From Anseranas semipalmata (taxonomy: Eukaryota > Chordata > Aves > Anseriformes > Anseranatidae): a DNA stretch of 64,000 nucleotides. Position numbers and translations under genes: made by a program. Below are positions 10,601-23,634 of this stretch, piece after piece. The stretch covers positions 244,757 to 308,756 of the forward strand of contig VXAA01000089.1 in NCBI GenBank assembly GCA_013399115.1, in the 5' to 3' direction. The notes below the pieces were generated by a model. The model was not told where the DNA came from. It ran no database searches and saw nothing but the letters and a program-made list of their open reading frames with translations. How positions within the stretch are numbered: the stretch's first letter is position 1; every line of letters begins with the position of its first letter.

Positions 10601-12979
10601 TGAGATGTTTTGTAACCCCCCAGGGCTTTCAAAACAGTATCCAAATTCCTGAGGCACCAGGTGACCTGGCATCTTTTGGTATTTCAGCTGATTCTAGGAG
10701 GTGGAAGTAAAGAGGTGTATGAATGTGAAATATACACTGATTTTTTTAACCTCAAAACATTTCCTTAGTTCTGAATTATGGTTCAGGTCAGTTCGTAAGT
10801 TATATGAGCCAGTTTGCTGATCCCTAGATATGAGACTCAGGGGAGATAAAGCCAGACTCCAAAATAATCATTCAAAAATCCAGTCAGAGGAAGGCTGAAT
10901 ATGATACTTCTGGGGATGGTGGCCTGTGGAGGGAAGAAAAAGAATTTTAGATGGGAAATTACTCAGAATATCAAAAAAATGAGAAAGGGTGGGGGGGAGG
11001 AAAGAAGGAGAACCTTTTGCATTACGTGAGAACAATTTCTTTTACAAAACTTTGCCTAGAATAAAGGTGTCGGTCTTTCCAGCTCTTCCTTTCCCATAAT
11101 TTTGAGGTGGGTCCACCAGGGTGTGTGGTTTCTCAATGTGTATTCTTCTGTCTCTTTAGAAAGATCCTCGCTGCACTCATCACTAACAGCATCACTAAAG
11201 ATCTCTGGTAAAGGCTTGCTTCAGTGGATTCAAGAACGCTCACGGCTTTGGTCAAAAAGGAAGCATATTTTGGTAGTAAAACAGGCAGGATTAGCAAAGA
11301 TACTTGCAAGGCAGCACCAAGTAAACCTACAGGTTTCCTTCACAACCTTAAAGCCTGAAGTTCAGGAGTTTAATGGTTACAAATACACATGCTTTTTTAA
11401 ATGCCTATCTTGGCTGAAACCAGCTAGATATGGATTAAAGTGACCATTCATGTGTTTGGCATATGTAGTTAGTGAAATTAAGAATTGTTTTCAGCTATAT
11501 GCCTGCATTTTGAATACGTATTTCTGTACTTAAAAACATCTGAAAATTAGGTCTACAACCTCTTTGCCAATGGTTCCATCAGTAAGTGTGGGGAAATTGT
11601 TCCTTCAATAAGCACACAGGGATATTGTGGGGCTAGATTAGTTCTTTTGGAAAGCATACTAAAATCCTTGGAAGGAGAGCACAATGTAAGTGCAAAATAT
11701 TTTATATGTAGGCTGAGTCACATTCCCCTATCCTAAGTGTACAGCTGAAATAGCTGTTTAGTATTAGCTTTAATTAGAAAAAGTCTGCAAAGTATTCTGT
11801 GCGCTGTATGGTATGGTCATCATTGATGTAACAGCACTGGTGCTTGAGGTCCTGTGTGCTAAGTACTTTCTTATGAAAAAAAAAAATCAAAAATGGGAAC
11901 ACAGCAGGAATACAGGTGAATCCCATATTCACTGATGCGTACATCTGCTGTAGATGCCTTAGCATCCCAATTATGTAGATTTTTTTCCCAGGGAAGAGGG
12001 ATGTGATTTTTGTTTTTTTGTTTGTTTAAATTAAGGACATATTATAAAAAGCTACTCTGGTTGAGATTTTCAGGAATAGATGTGTGTCTATGGGTAACTA
12101 GATGCATCCCTGTGAACCTGATTTTAAAACTGCTGTATCTACTGCCGTGTCTGTGGAAGATCAAATTTACTTAGCCTACATGTGACCACCATGAACAAAT
12201 CAGGGTCATAGAGACCTTTCAGGCTTCTTATCTACCTAAAAAAACACCCCTTGAGAAGCCAAAACTTGTGTCCGGGACTCCACTTGGCTGCAGTACAGCA
12301 ACAGCAGCTCCTGACCTGCCAGGCTGCTTCCAGATTTCAAGTGGTCTAGTGAATTGTGACAGACTGGCGTCAGTCTTGTGTTCCTATCTTATGAAACATT
12401 TTCAATGGAATATTTTAATTAAGATCAGCTTTGCACACTGGCTTCAGAAGACTCATAACCTTCCTACAATCAAATATCACTGGAGAAAACAGTAAGCAGT
12501 TGACTGTATCTCTGTGTTTAACTTTGAAGCAAGGTGGGAACCCGCTCGAGTTTCTCATGCAGTGTCCAGCTGCAGCCCTGCTCATAAGGTTCGGCTTGGA
12601 CTCCGATGTAAGAAAAGGTTCTGTGTAATGTATAAAAAACACCAGTATATCTGTTCCACAAATACAGAACTCACTCCCTGGATTCAGATGGATTTTCTGA
12701 CATTTAACAAGTAAATGTGTAACGGAGTTGGGAATTAAAATTAATTAAAACCAGGACTGTTTCAGAAATTCAGTGTCTGAATCAATTTGTTATTGTTGTT
12801 TCCCCCATGGATTTCACTCTCTGAGCACTGGTTCCAACTTTCCGAATGGGCAGCGTTCATGAGACCTGTGGACAGGCCGTCTGAGGAAACCAGGTCATTT
12901 TTCAACAAAGATGCAGGCCGCCGGAACTTAATTTTCTAAACTCACGGATTTCAGGGTAGTTCAAGCAAAGACTTGACTA
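7641..12979. other. Non-coding sequence, no gene seen
   Basis: Long AT-rich stretch with no supported gene. It contains short A runs (9065-9077, 9886-9898, 11877-11886), a G-rich tract at 10343-10367, and a plus-strand frame at 11102-11443. That frame opens with TTG, has no domain I recognise and looks like chance. Confidence 0.5.
10343..10367 (+). repeat. G-rich tract, possible G-quadruplex
   Basis: Runs of seven, four and eight G separated by A and TGT, followed by TGG. The pattern supplies four or more runs of at least three G within 25 bases on the plus strand, which fits the usual G-quadruplex rule. Function is unknown. Confidence 0.6.
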
Positions 12980-13100
12980 ACTTTTAAGTGGAGCGGTTGG
13001 CTCTGTAGATGCAGTGGCCAATCACCACCTCTCCTGTTAATTTGCATATAATGAGTCTATTGTTTGTAATGCATTAGCATCTGGAGGGAGACTGCTGGCT
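12980..13100. promoter_or_regulatory. Candidate enhancer with CCAAT, octamer and SOX motifs
   Basis: A CCAAT box (13018-13022), a perfect POU octamer ATTTGCAT (13040-13047), a SOX-type core ATTGTT (13059-13064) and the octamer-like ATGCATTAGCAT (13069-13080) fall within about 65 bases. The surrounding sequence is not recognisable as a repeat. POU and SOX factors often bind neighbouring sites in neural and early-embryo enhancers. There is no coding frame or promoter signature here, so this is inferred from motif density alone. Confidence 0.3.
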
Positions 13101-16100
13101 TGTCAGGCTGCTCTCTGACAGATTACTTGGACCTGTCATGACTCTTTAGGATCCCTGCTAAGAGGCAGAGTAAATTACCCTCTGCTGAGCTCCGTGCTGC
13201 TGTGGCTAGGCTGTGGTTCATTTAACCCAAGTTCAGCTATTAGCACACCACACTGCAGCATGGGCTGCAGACAAAGAAACTCGGGGTTTTGTGAAGCTTG
13301 AACAGCAGGGCTTGGAAGGTTCCTCGAGAGTTGTTGGCTTGACTCCGCTTTGAGCAGAGGGGCAGATCCTTAGGGGCCAGTCATGGTCATAGTCCTGATG
13401 GCTTTGGTAGCCCTAAGTGAAGCCAGTGTCCTTGGCTGTCCTACTCTTTGTGTCTGGTGGCAAAGGTCACTGCAGAGAGTGACTCCCATGAAGGAACAGT
13501 GAAGTGTCCAGCACAGCAAGGAGACCACCAAGGAGGATGGTGGAGAGCTATAACGTCAGTGGAATGGAGTAGGTGGATGCATTTTGCCACCTTTCCTGGT
13601 GTAATAACTGAGGGTATCAAATGAAGCTAGCATGTGATGGGTTCAGGACAGACGAAGGGAGGCAGCTTGCTGCTCAGAGTGTGAGAGAGCTGTGGGACTC
13701 CTCGCCACAGGAGACTGTGGGAACACAGTTCCCATGAGTTCAGGAGAAGTTGGATTGATCGCTGAAGACAAAATTTGCTGAAGATTACTAGATATGAAGA
13801 CAGTGTCTCTTCCTCAGCAAGTTCCCAAGCCATGAGGTGCTGGACACTGTAAGAGTGCTCAGAGATATAATACTAGATCCTTGTGCTGCTCCTATGCTCT
13901 TCACTTAGGTATCTGCTTTTGTTGGCTGATGGAGACATGGCTCTGGGCTAGACTATCTATCTACCCCGCATGATTATTCCCCCACTTTTTGTGTATGTGT
14001 CCCTTGTACCTACCTACTTTCAAGCCATGTGCTAGCTTTATTGTTCACAAACCTTTTAGTTAATTCAGGTATGTGCACCTGGTCTCCAAATTGCAAATTA
14101 AGAGAGGGGTTTACAAAAGTACCTTGGTTACTGCATAAAAACAGTATTGCAGCATTGCTTCCATTTGAGTTTTGTTGGCTGATGCTTTGTGAGGCTCGTC
14201 TGTACTGACAGTTCTGCTCCTCAGAGTTGAAATTTTAAAAGAAGTTTGATACTAAGACTGCCAGTTTTCAAATCAATGGAAAGACAATGTTGGTGCTGGA
14301 TTTGGGCTTCTCATACAGAGAACATACATGCAGTTTTAATTATTTAAAAACACTTAAGAGGTGTCAGGAAACAAAGATACGTTAATCTGGAGTTACCGCT
14401 AAAAGAATATAGTAATCTGAGGATTAAAAAATATTACAGGAATGTTGTTATTATCTCAGAACCAAGCATTATGAATCCAGGACATGCAAAGTTAAGTTTA
14501 CACAAAGAAAGTTTATACTTAAAAAATAAATCTAGGCAAATCAAGATGTGGAAATACGTATTTAAGATAATTGAATGATCATAACAATCTTATTAAAAGA
14601 AACTTTGAGCCCCAACATGAAGAGAATAAGTACAATGAAAGTAAAGTATGTCTGTAAAAGTCAGTTTAATCTGATTTGTGGCTGTGCACATTTCTGACTG
14701 GAGGGAAGGCCAGGGCTCTAGAAAATTATATAACATTACAGTTAGAGGTAGGATCAGACTTGCTTTCTCTACTTAACTTGGGGACTGAAAGCCTGAGGTG
14801 TCAGGCTTTACCTGTCAGACACACACAGAGAGAGCCCCAGGATCTTGTAGAGCCCTCACACAAGCACACGTTCTTTTAGATTCACTGCTCTTGTGATCTA
14901 GCCTGATGGATTACAGCCTGTTTGGGTCCGTCTACATAGATTATAGTAATTCTCTATTTCAGCTTGAACTGTTTCACCCACTCGGAGATCCCACTGCTGG
15001 GATGCTGCCAATTCGCAGGAGGGCAGCAGCAGGAGTCTGCCATGTAGAGCTGAGATGGGTGGACTGACGTGAGTATAGGTAGGAAGCATTGTAACAGTAC
15101 CACAAATGCTGTCAATGAGGTATGTGGTTTGGGAAATACGGAAAAGGAGTGGCTGTCACTGTTTGCTGTGAAGATTTTATCCAGGCCTGCTTTAGAAAGT
15201 AGACAAGGTAAAAATAAAGTGTCTTAACTGTAGCTGTGGGAAGAAATAGGCAGAAAGTAATTCCATGAACACCAGTTCAGCAACAAATATTATAATACTG
15301 CTTTTAATAGAAATTTGCTTATATAGTGAAGAGGATTTTCTGCTATAGTTTCCAAGTACTAAAATACTCTCCTTTGCACTTGTTCACAGTGTGATTATCT
15401 CTGCCCCTGTGGCGGGCTGATTTCAAAGATGTGATATTCTGAGATATTGAACTGTCTGAGACCTCGGCTTTAGAATTAAGTTAAGATTTCATTGAAAGAA
15501 ACAGTTCCTTAGAAAGGTATTTTTGATTAGAAAATGATTAGAAAATTTTCAAAACAGATAGTGGCCTAGATGGATGAAGAAAGTTGCTAGTTTTCCAAGA
15601 GCAAATATGCTGTAGTGTTAGGGTTCTGGTAATAGTATGCACATGTTATTAGTGAGAGCTTATTCTGGATTTCCAGCCCTTGAAGTAACCATTCTGAGGC
15701 AAAGAGATCACTGTGAACTTTTTGATGAAAATGTTTCCCTAAATGTGGATGTTCTGATCTGGCTCCTCTGCCAGCACTGCCTCTGAGCACCCAACCCCTT
15801 GCCCCAAATACCAAGCTGTGCTCATAGAGGCATCGCACCAATGAAAGGGACAAGGGAGGCCTAAGTGCCAATTCTTTAACCTTTCCTCCCTCCTACACCC
15901 CTCACAGTGCTGGCTGTCCATCCATCTGCAAACATTTTTTCCTTCAGCGAGGGATTCCTGAGTCTCTATTCCAGCTTGATCCTTTCAGGCTGCAGCCTCT
16001 TCTCCTTCACAGATGAATAAATGCTGCTCCCTGCTGGAAACTCTCAGTACTATGCAGTCTGCTGATGTTTCATTATGAATAGAAGGTGATGTACAGATTA

Positions 16101-18473
16101 AATACCTATTACAAAATCAGGCAAGTGCAGTCCCCCAAAAAGTGAACGCTCCATGGACCAATGTTAGGGCCACACTGCCACATCTCCTGCTGTTCTGCAG
16201 GGCCGCTCTGCTGCAATGCTTGAAGCAGAGCCATGAGCACAGGCACCCTCTCATCCGAGCACTGCTTCTCTCTTGGCGGCATGAGAGAGAATTGAGAGAA
16301 ACTGCACAGAGACCACCTGGCAGCTGCTCTTCCATCTCAGGTACAATCCTGTATGTTTACACACCTACAAAAGCAGAGCTCTTCCTCTTGACTCACTGCA
16401 TAAAGAGCCACATTATCTAGTGGACAAATAAACTCTTCCTGGTGTATATCTTATATCAAGCACATACATGCAGAGAAGCAGGCAAAGTGGAAGTGTTTCT
16501 TCTATGACCAATGAACATTGTCATCAATTATGAACTTGGTTCCCTAAATCAAAGCATGTCCACTGACATCTGAAAACCAATATGTTTGATCTCCCTGGGA
16601 TGAGACTAGGCCATTAACAAGAGGTGAGCTAGCTTGACAAGCTGTCATGCAAACCCAGTTTATGTGGGTTAATTTAGGCAGAAAATACATTAAAATGCTG
16701 TCCTAGGTTAGGCAAAATTCTGAACATTTGTTCTAACACATTTGACTAGGCTTTGCATAAGGTGATGGTGGCAGCACCCTTCAAACCCTAATGGGAAGAC
16801 ACAGTGTACTAGATACTTTCACGGAGTACAGAGAAATCCTTATTAAACTGAGTCCAAGAGTTGTCAGATCCAGGGGATGCTGCTTCCCAGCACTCACAGT
16901 ATTGCTGCCTCATCTCTCCAGGGGCTGTTCCTCTGCACAAGAGAAGGGCTGTGGTGCCAGTGTGCTTAGATGTGTCTGTACCTGTGAAGGACTGGAAAAA
17001 CTCTTCTTGGGCAGATTATGTAAATTATGGTGTTAATTTAACAGTGTGTATAGTACAACTGCAGTCAGGAAAAGAAGTAATGAACATCAGCCAAGGATAA
17101 AGAAATTTGTAGAGGCAACAGTGCTTCAAGGAATAAAAGGCACATTAGAGTATGGCAACTTACTTGCCTTCTTCTAGGAGGAGTTGCCTTGTTCTTTGCC
17201 TCTAATCCTTCCTCAGTTGTGGTTTCTGAATTATTGAGACATCTTTTTTTTTTGCACCCACTGTGTATAATGATTCCTTTATAAATACTGTATTTACTAA
17301 GGCCTTAAGCCAGTACTCGGTGACGTTGGTGGGATTCATTCCACTGACTTCAGAGGACTTTGGAACACACTTTCTCTGTGAATTACAATGCTAGTTTCAT
17401 CTCTTAACCCTTTTCTGAAGTTATGGAATATCAGCATGGCAGCCAATATGTTCTCAGCTGTGAGCTTTGTCTTGTCAGTTCCTGCAACAAAACCTGAACA
17501 AGATGTACTGCATTGAAGGGAAGACAGCCAAGGCAACACGGAAGAAAGCTGAGGTTCTGTTTTTCCAGTTTTGCGGGAAGTGGATGGTAAGTGTGGTAAT
17601 TGTTATTAGTTTGAGGCCAGAGTTACAGTTCCCGAGCTGGGTCTCGGTCCCTGGCTCCTCTGAGGTCAGGTTGGAAAGGATGAATCAGAGGTGAGATCCA
17701 ATGATGCCTTAAGATCTTTCCCAGCAAAAACAGAATTAGAGGAACAAGCAAAACCAAATCCCCTCGGTTAATGTTCTTTTCTGAAGTCCAAGAATAACCG
17801 AGGACTTCACATGAATACATCAGACTCCTAACGGATTTGCAACTTGAAACAGAAAATAAGCAGAAGTAGGTGCATCATCATGATATTACAGATTGAAACT
17901 CCAAAACTCTGGGCTTGTTCCACTTCTTTCTCTCTTTCACCTTTTATCTCTTGGTGCTCTGCAATTTAGCTTTACTTCTGTGCAACCACTTCTGTAGACA
18001 TTTGCATCTTCTGTGGCCTCTGCACTAGGCTCCCTCTACCTGTGGGTGCTTTTTGTAGTTGTCTCATATTCATGTGACATGTAACATTTCTTTTCTCTTA
18101 ACCATTGCCCAGTGAATCCTGCTCTACCCTTTCTTTCCCCTGCTACAGCATTCATCTTCTCAATACCAGTGTAACTTATGGTAACTTCTTTTCCAAGTGT
18201 GAGAGTAAACAAAACCAGAAATCCTCCAGAAAGTGGTGTGAACCACATCCACAAATGTTTGTGGATTATATTAGGCAGACTCTACATGCAACTTTAACAG
18301 TAACTTCCCATTAGAGGGAGCAATGTCTATGGAATACATAAGTTTTCTGCGTCTGGAAAGCAATATGTGTTTAATGTCTCTGTCTGCTTTTATTTGGGGT
18401 TCTGTCTTTAATGTAACACCCCTTAGTGCATCTGAGCATTTTTATCTTCTTCCTTTTAATGTGCAACAGCGTC
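13101..18473. other. Non-coding sequence, no gene seen
   Basis: No gene supported. Short overlapping frames around 15587-15921, 16117-16420 and 16791-17100 lack recognisable domains and are not in a plausible exon arrangement. The base composition is moderately GC-richer around 13100-13550 than in the flanks. Confidence 0.5.
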
Positions 18474-18632
18474 TTTTTTTTTTTTTTTTTTTGGTGATTG
18501 CNNNNNNNNNNNNNNNNNNNNNNNNNNNNNNNNNNNNNNNNNNNNNNNNNNNNNNNNNNNNNNNNNNNNNNNNNNNNNNNNNNNNNNNNNNNNNNNNNNN
18601 NNNNNNNNNNNNNNNNNNNNNNTTTTTTTTTT
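18474..18632. other. Assembly gap inside a poly-T tract
   Basis: Nineteen T residues (18474-18492), a short TTGG-containing stub, 121 unknown bases (18502-18622) and then ten T residues. The run of unknown bases lies in low-complexity sequence, where assemblies commonly break. Any reading frame crossing it is an artefact. Confidence 0.95.
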
Positions 18633-18794
18633 ACAGAAGAATAATTATAGCTTTAATCAATTTTACAAGATACAACATCAAGTGAAATGTTATAAACTGT
18701 GTTAAATAAAATTACCCAGTAAAATCCTTATGCATAAGCTTATGCAGCAGCTACTAAGTGGGTGCTTAGAGAGGAGGCCGACAAAGGAACAGAT

Positions 18795-19025
18795 GTAGCT
18801 ATCACGACTTGCAACATGTGAAATTCTGGTTATATATAAGGCAAAAAATCTTCAATGTGGTCCAGTGGTCAAACAATGGAACTGGCTGCCCAGAGAGATT
18901 AGGGAATCTCCATCTTCAAAACTCAGCTGGACACAATCTGGAGCAGCCTAATCTAACTTTGAAGTCAGCCCCACTTTCAGGAAGATCTTGGCCAAACTAA
19001 CCTCAGAAGGTCTCCTCTAACACAA
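18795..19025 (+). mobile_element. Diverged CR1 LINE 3' fragment
   Basis: The stretch 'ggaactggctgcccagagag', 'gggaatctccatcttcaaaa', 'ctcagctggacacaatctgg', 'cagcctaatctaactttgaa' and 'cctcagaaggtctcctctaa' follows the CR1 3' UTR in sense orientation. The upstream border near 18795 is blurred and the terminal ATTCTATG repeat is missing. It is an old, degraded copy. Confidence 0.8.
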
Positions 19026-19865
19026 GTCATCCAGTTTTCCTATTTTTCTGTCATATATCCTATATAACCTGGGCGTACAGTCCAGAATACTTTTAACTGT
19101 TGGTTCAACTACAGGTACAAGTAGGAGGAAAGAGATCAGATTAAAGTGAAAGATAAAGGGAGCAACACAGCCATGACTTGGGCTCTTAAATGGTCTTTAT
19201 TGACTTCTCAGTATAGAAGAAATCAGGAACTGACTTCAGCATAAGACATTCTACAGCAGTACAGATCATTATTGACCACAGTAGTCATGAATGATGAAAA
19301 AGGATGGCTTTGAACTGCCTGCTCACAACAGTTTCCTTTCACAGCGACATTGGTGCAGGGACAGAATAAAGACATTGGGTTCCTTTTATGAAACATGGAT
19401 GAGATGACAATACACCCAAAATAAAACCTCAAGCTAAAGATCTTAAAATTGAAGTTTAATGTTGTGGCACCTTGGGAATGGCTGACAAGATAGTTTTAAG
19501 GGAATCAGGAGAGGGGCTTCCAAAAGTCTTATTCTTGAATGCCAAGTCTTTTTCTCTTCAGGTACTATATGGGCTGTAGATTAAAGTGGACAATCAGGTG
19601 CTTCCTTCTCTTTATAAATCTGGTCCTTAGATATTTTTATAAATTACAGTAATATTGGCAACACTGGAGAAGAGACCTCTCAGGAGAATATACCAAAGTA
19701 TTCAGCAAGACTTATAAACCAAGGAAAGACCAAAACCAAACCCTCTCTGACATAAGGTTTGTAAGGTAACTGACAATATCACTAAAAATGGTCTGGACAC
19801 CAGCAAAAGTATCAGTAAGACTCATCCTACATTTCTGAGGATGTATAGTGGACAATCTAAGATGT

Positions 19866-19891
19866 TTTTTGGTCTATTATTAGACCAAAAA
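19866..19891. repeat. Perfect 11-base inverted repeat
   Basis: TTTTTGGTCTA (19866-19876) and TAGACCAAAAA (19881-19891) are exact reverse complements around a four-base TTAT loop. No associated mobile element or gene is visible. Confidence 0.85.
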
Positions 19892-20390
19892 GTGAATTGT
19901 TGAAGCTAAATAACAGACTTCAGAAATGTGTGAGCACATTTGTGCATTGCACGAATTATGAGCTGCATTCTGTGAATTAATATATGCCATGAGGAAAACA
20001 GAAAAGTTGGGAAAATTACACTGTTCACATAGGGTATTCTCTCTTATAAGTCACTTTATACTTTTTTCTTCCTTTCTTGTTTTTTCCTTTTTTTTTTTTT
20101 CCCTCACATTGCCAGAATCAGTGCTTTCTGAATACGTGATTAGGTGATTTCCTTTTATAACACTTCAAAAACACTATTTTATTTCATTCTCAATGTTCAA
20201 AGTGTGAGACTGCAGTTCATTTTGAACCTGATTTCTTCCTTACCTGATACAAAGGCAAGAGTAATGAATCCAGCTGTGAGATTTAATTTTTCATGTCTAT
20301 TAATGCTTTATTGGCATGTTTCCTTTAGTCAGTTCTGTTAAAGGATTTTGCTGGAACTGGATTACAATTAATTGGTGACATTCAAGAAAA

Positions 20391-20409
20391 AACAACAACA
20401 ACAACAACT
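20391..20409. repeat. (CAA)n microsatellite
   Basis: About five CAA units after an A run. Simple repeat without recognised context. Confidence 0.8.
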
Positions 20410-23400
20410 GTGATTTAGACATAGAATAAACAATTTAATAAGGAGATGCTTTAACACCTAACTCCTTACTCACTACCAGCACCTCTTTCCATCACACATG
20501 CATTTTCCCTTAGTAAAACATGTGATTTTAATTTTCTTTTGGCAGTGTTTAGCTTAGGGCTGTCTGTGTCTCTCCAGCTAATTGCATCTCACTAGAAGTA
20601 TAACGGGGCTTATAAGGGCTTTGTCATGTAACTGGCCGGTTTGGTATCCTGAATAAGTGAAACCAATTCCCTAGGTGTGTAGATGATGTATAGCATTAGA
20701 ACCACTTGAGCTGAAAAGATGAATTTGGTTATATTTCTCCCCCTTACCAGTGAAAAATAGTTCTTAAGTCTGTTATCTAATATCATGTGGCTTCAGTGCT
20801 GAGACTCCCAGTAATTGCCTTGAGGGACTGTTCCTCATCTAAGAGACATCTGCATCTCGTGACTCTCTAGCAGTCTGCTGAGAATTCCTCTACACTAATT
20901 TCCATCCCCAGCTGCTAATTTGTCTCTCAGGCTACTCCAGGCTGTACCTTTCAGCTTTCATTTCTCCAAGGAAATTTATCAAACGTACTCATGCACAAGG
21001 GTAGGAATCAGCCTACTGCTCAGGGAAAGGCATCTTAGAGGCCCCTTCTGATGTGTGTGTTAATCTGTGCAGAGGAACCAGTGTTACTTCAGAGCAGGTA
21101 AGGTGGGCAGTGCAGTGGGCATCCACTTAGGTCTGGGTTTGCTGCAGATGCACTTGCAGCATGGGAGAAAGGGGCTACAGCAGAACAACTCATAGAAAAA
21201 GAGAGTGAGAGGCTCAGAAGAAGCCTCTGCCTCTCTGTGGTTTCTTGGAAGAACCCTGAACAGTTTGGAGCTCTAGGCTTGAAACTGGATCATCTGTTCA
21301 TCAAGTGAGAGATGAATCTAATAACCTATTTTTGATATATCTCAGCCAGGAACTTTTGTTCGTCCTTTCTGCATTTTACAGTAGGCACATGGAGGAAACA
21401 CCCATTTTGTGTTTGGCTTTTCAATGAATGCTTGTGCAGAAGAATGAAGGATGTTGGAAGAACTTCTGTGCTGCCTATGGCTCTCCTTTCTATTTCATTG
21501 CTTCAAGAGGTGCAGAAAATGCTAATCACTGAAGTGAGCTAAGAAGCAATGAATAAGTAATGCTATGTAATAGCTCTGCTTAATAAAATAAAGTGCATCT
21601 GTCATTCAAGCTCCGCATTTCCTAAGAATTTAAGAAATAACTGATTCGAAATTGCAGCAGAGGCAGTATAGAAATCTTTTTTTTCTGTACAAAATATGTC
21701 TGTATTGAATGCATCTTTTCCTGAGCTGACATTAGACTAATTCACTCCTGTCTATTCCTAATAGATTGAATACTTGGAGTCAAATGCCACTTGACCTTAT
21801 AAAAACCTGATCACCCACTGGAAAAAAAAAAAAATCCAACAATACAGAGTCTTTCTGATATAAGTAAATAAAGTCTGTTTACCTGTTCCCACTAGCCTGA
21901 TGTACTATGCTGCTGCATTCCAGAAATACTGAAACAGCCTTTTCTATAACAGCCATTTATCCTCGGAGAGTGTAAGATAGTCGGAGCACTCAATCGCAGC
22001 CTCTCCTGCTGCCTGTTCTCAGGAGCTGGAACAGTAGCAATTTGTTTTATGGGACATGGCACCCTCCTGCCCTGCTTGTGCAAAGAATCGGCCTTTTGTA
22101 ACCCTGCTCTGTGCATGTTCAGTGCCTGGGGATCGCCTTCCTTGGCACATGCACACGCGAGCATTTCAGAGGGAATGTACGCTGCTCTGTTTTGCCTGAC
22201 AGATATTTTATTCATGGAGGCTAATTTACCTTTTTAGCCATATGCCCATGTAAGTGCGATAAATGGGAGTCCTGGCTCCAAGTTAACCTGGGGACACTGT
22301 TATCCAAGGCAGCTCTTTGGGGAACATCCTCTCCTCCCCTTTGCTTCTGGGAAGCAAGAGTATGTATAACATAGGTTGTAGGGAAGCGCTTTCTCTGCTC
22401 CCTGTGCCCATTCCTAGCTCCTGGAGCCCGTGCACGGGAGCAAAGATGGGATGCTCAGGCTGCTCCTTCTGCTCCACGCTCTGAGGCGGGAAGTAAGGTG
22501 AGTGAGATGATATGTGTGGAGAACTGAAGCAAAGTGGGTGTGGTACGTGACTCGCACGAGGTGGCCTAGTGGCTCTAATTCAGGCCAGCAAAGCACTCGA
22601 AGGCCTCAGCGAAGAGCAGTTACAATCAGCTACTGCATCTAAGGTCACAAGAGACTGTAATCACCTGTCTGATCTGTATTGCACAGCACACAGGGTATCT
22701 ATTACAATTAAAATCATAGTTATTATTGTTATTATTTTAGGAAAAACATCCTTCTTGCTTTTAAAACTTCCAGGGAGGCAAAATCCTGAGCAAAGTGTTC
22801 ACGTGGTCAATTACTCTCACTTGCTTAACTACCAGCTGCTGGTCGGGCTGTAAATCCATCTGCTAAATTCAGGAGCCCTCTACTATCAATTTCTGGTTGC
22901 CAATAAGTATTTATAGACTGGGGTGAGAACGTCCTGTACTTGTGTGTGTCTCTGTGGTTAATGCAGAACTTTGGTCTTTGCTGTCGTGACGAAGGACATG
23001 AGCTGATCTGGTGCCGCTCTGCTTCACTGTCAGCTGGTGCTGCTTCAAAAGGCCAGATCATAACCCCCCTGTTCCCTTCATTTATCAAAGATCAAAGTAT
23101 AATTTTCTGTTGAATTGTGGGTAACAGTGTGCCTTGCTTTCCTAGTTTGGTATAAGATAATATGGAGATGCTCTCTGTGTCTTTGTACATGGGTACGTAG
23201 CATCAGAGTGCAGAAGAACTTAGAGGCAAAAGGCAGTAATTAATGTGCATATAAATTTCCCAGGAGGGACTAATGTAAGAAACTTGGTCTTCAAAGTGCC
23301 TTTGGTTTAGACCTTGTTTAATCTGTACTTTCTTCCTGCCTGCGCTGGTATAATTTTAATGGGTGATTGCTTTAGGAAAATAGAGCTTCACCTCTGTACA

Positions 23401-23568
23401 TGATTTATTAACAAATCAAATATCCTATCAGAATGGGAAATGCTGAAAACATGCACATACTAAATCAAATCTTATTTATTACAATCCCATTCAGCAACCA
23501 AGAATTATTACTAAAATGTTTTTTGAAAACCAGAATCGTTAGAACTGTGAATATAACCAAATCACAAA

Positions 23569-23634
23569 AAACAGTAAAAAACAACAACAAAACAACAACA
23601 AAACAAAACAAAACAAACAAACAAACAAAAAAAC
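23569..23634. repeat. A-rich (AAC/AAAAC/AAAC)n repeat
   Basis: Sixty-six bases of interrupted AAC, AAAAC and AAAC units changing in period along the tract. It resembles an old poly-A tail that decayed into a microsatellite. No retrocopy was recognised upstream on the plus strand. Confidence 0.85.

Larger units (their letters stand above)
19026..23568. other. Non-coding sequence, no gene seen
   Basis: No gene supported. Contains a short perfect hairpin at 19866-19891, a (CAA)n stretch at 20391-20409 and a T-rich tract near 20085-20101. The 107-codon minus frame at 21892-22215 shows nothing recognisable. Confidence 0.5.

Noticed and set aside
18323..18685. 120-codon frame spanning unknown bases
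   Set aside because: A third of it is assembly gap and the rest is flanking low-complexity sequence.
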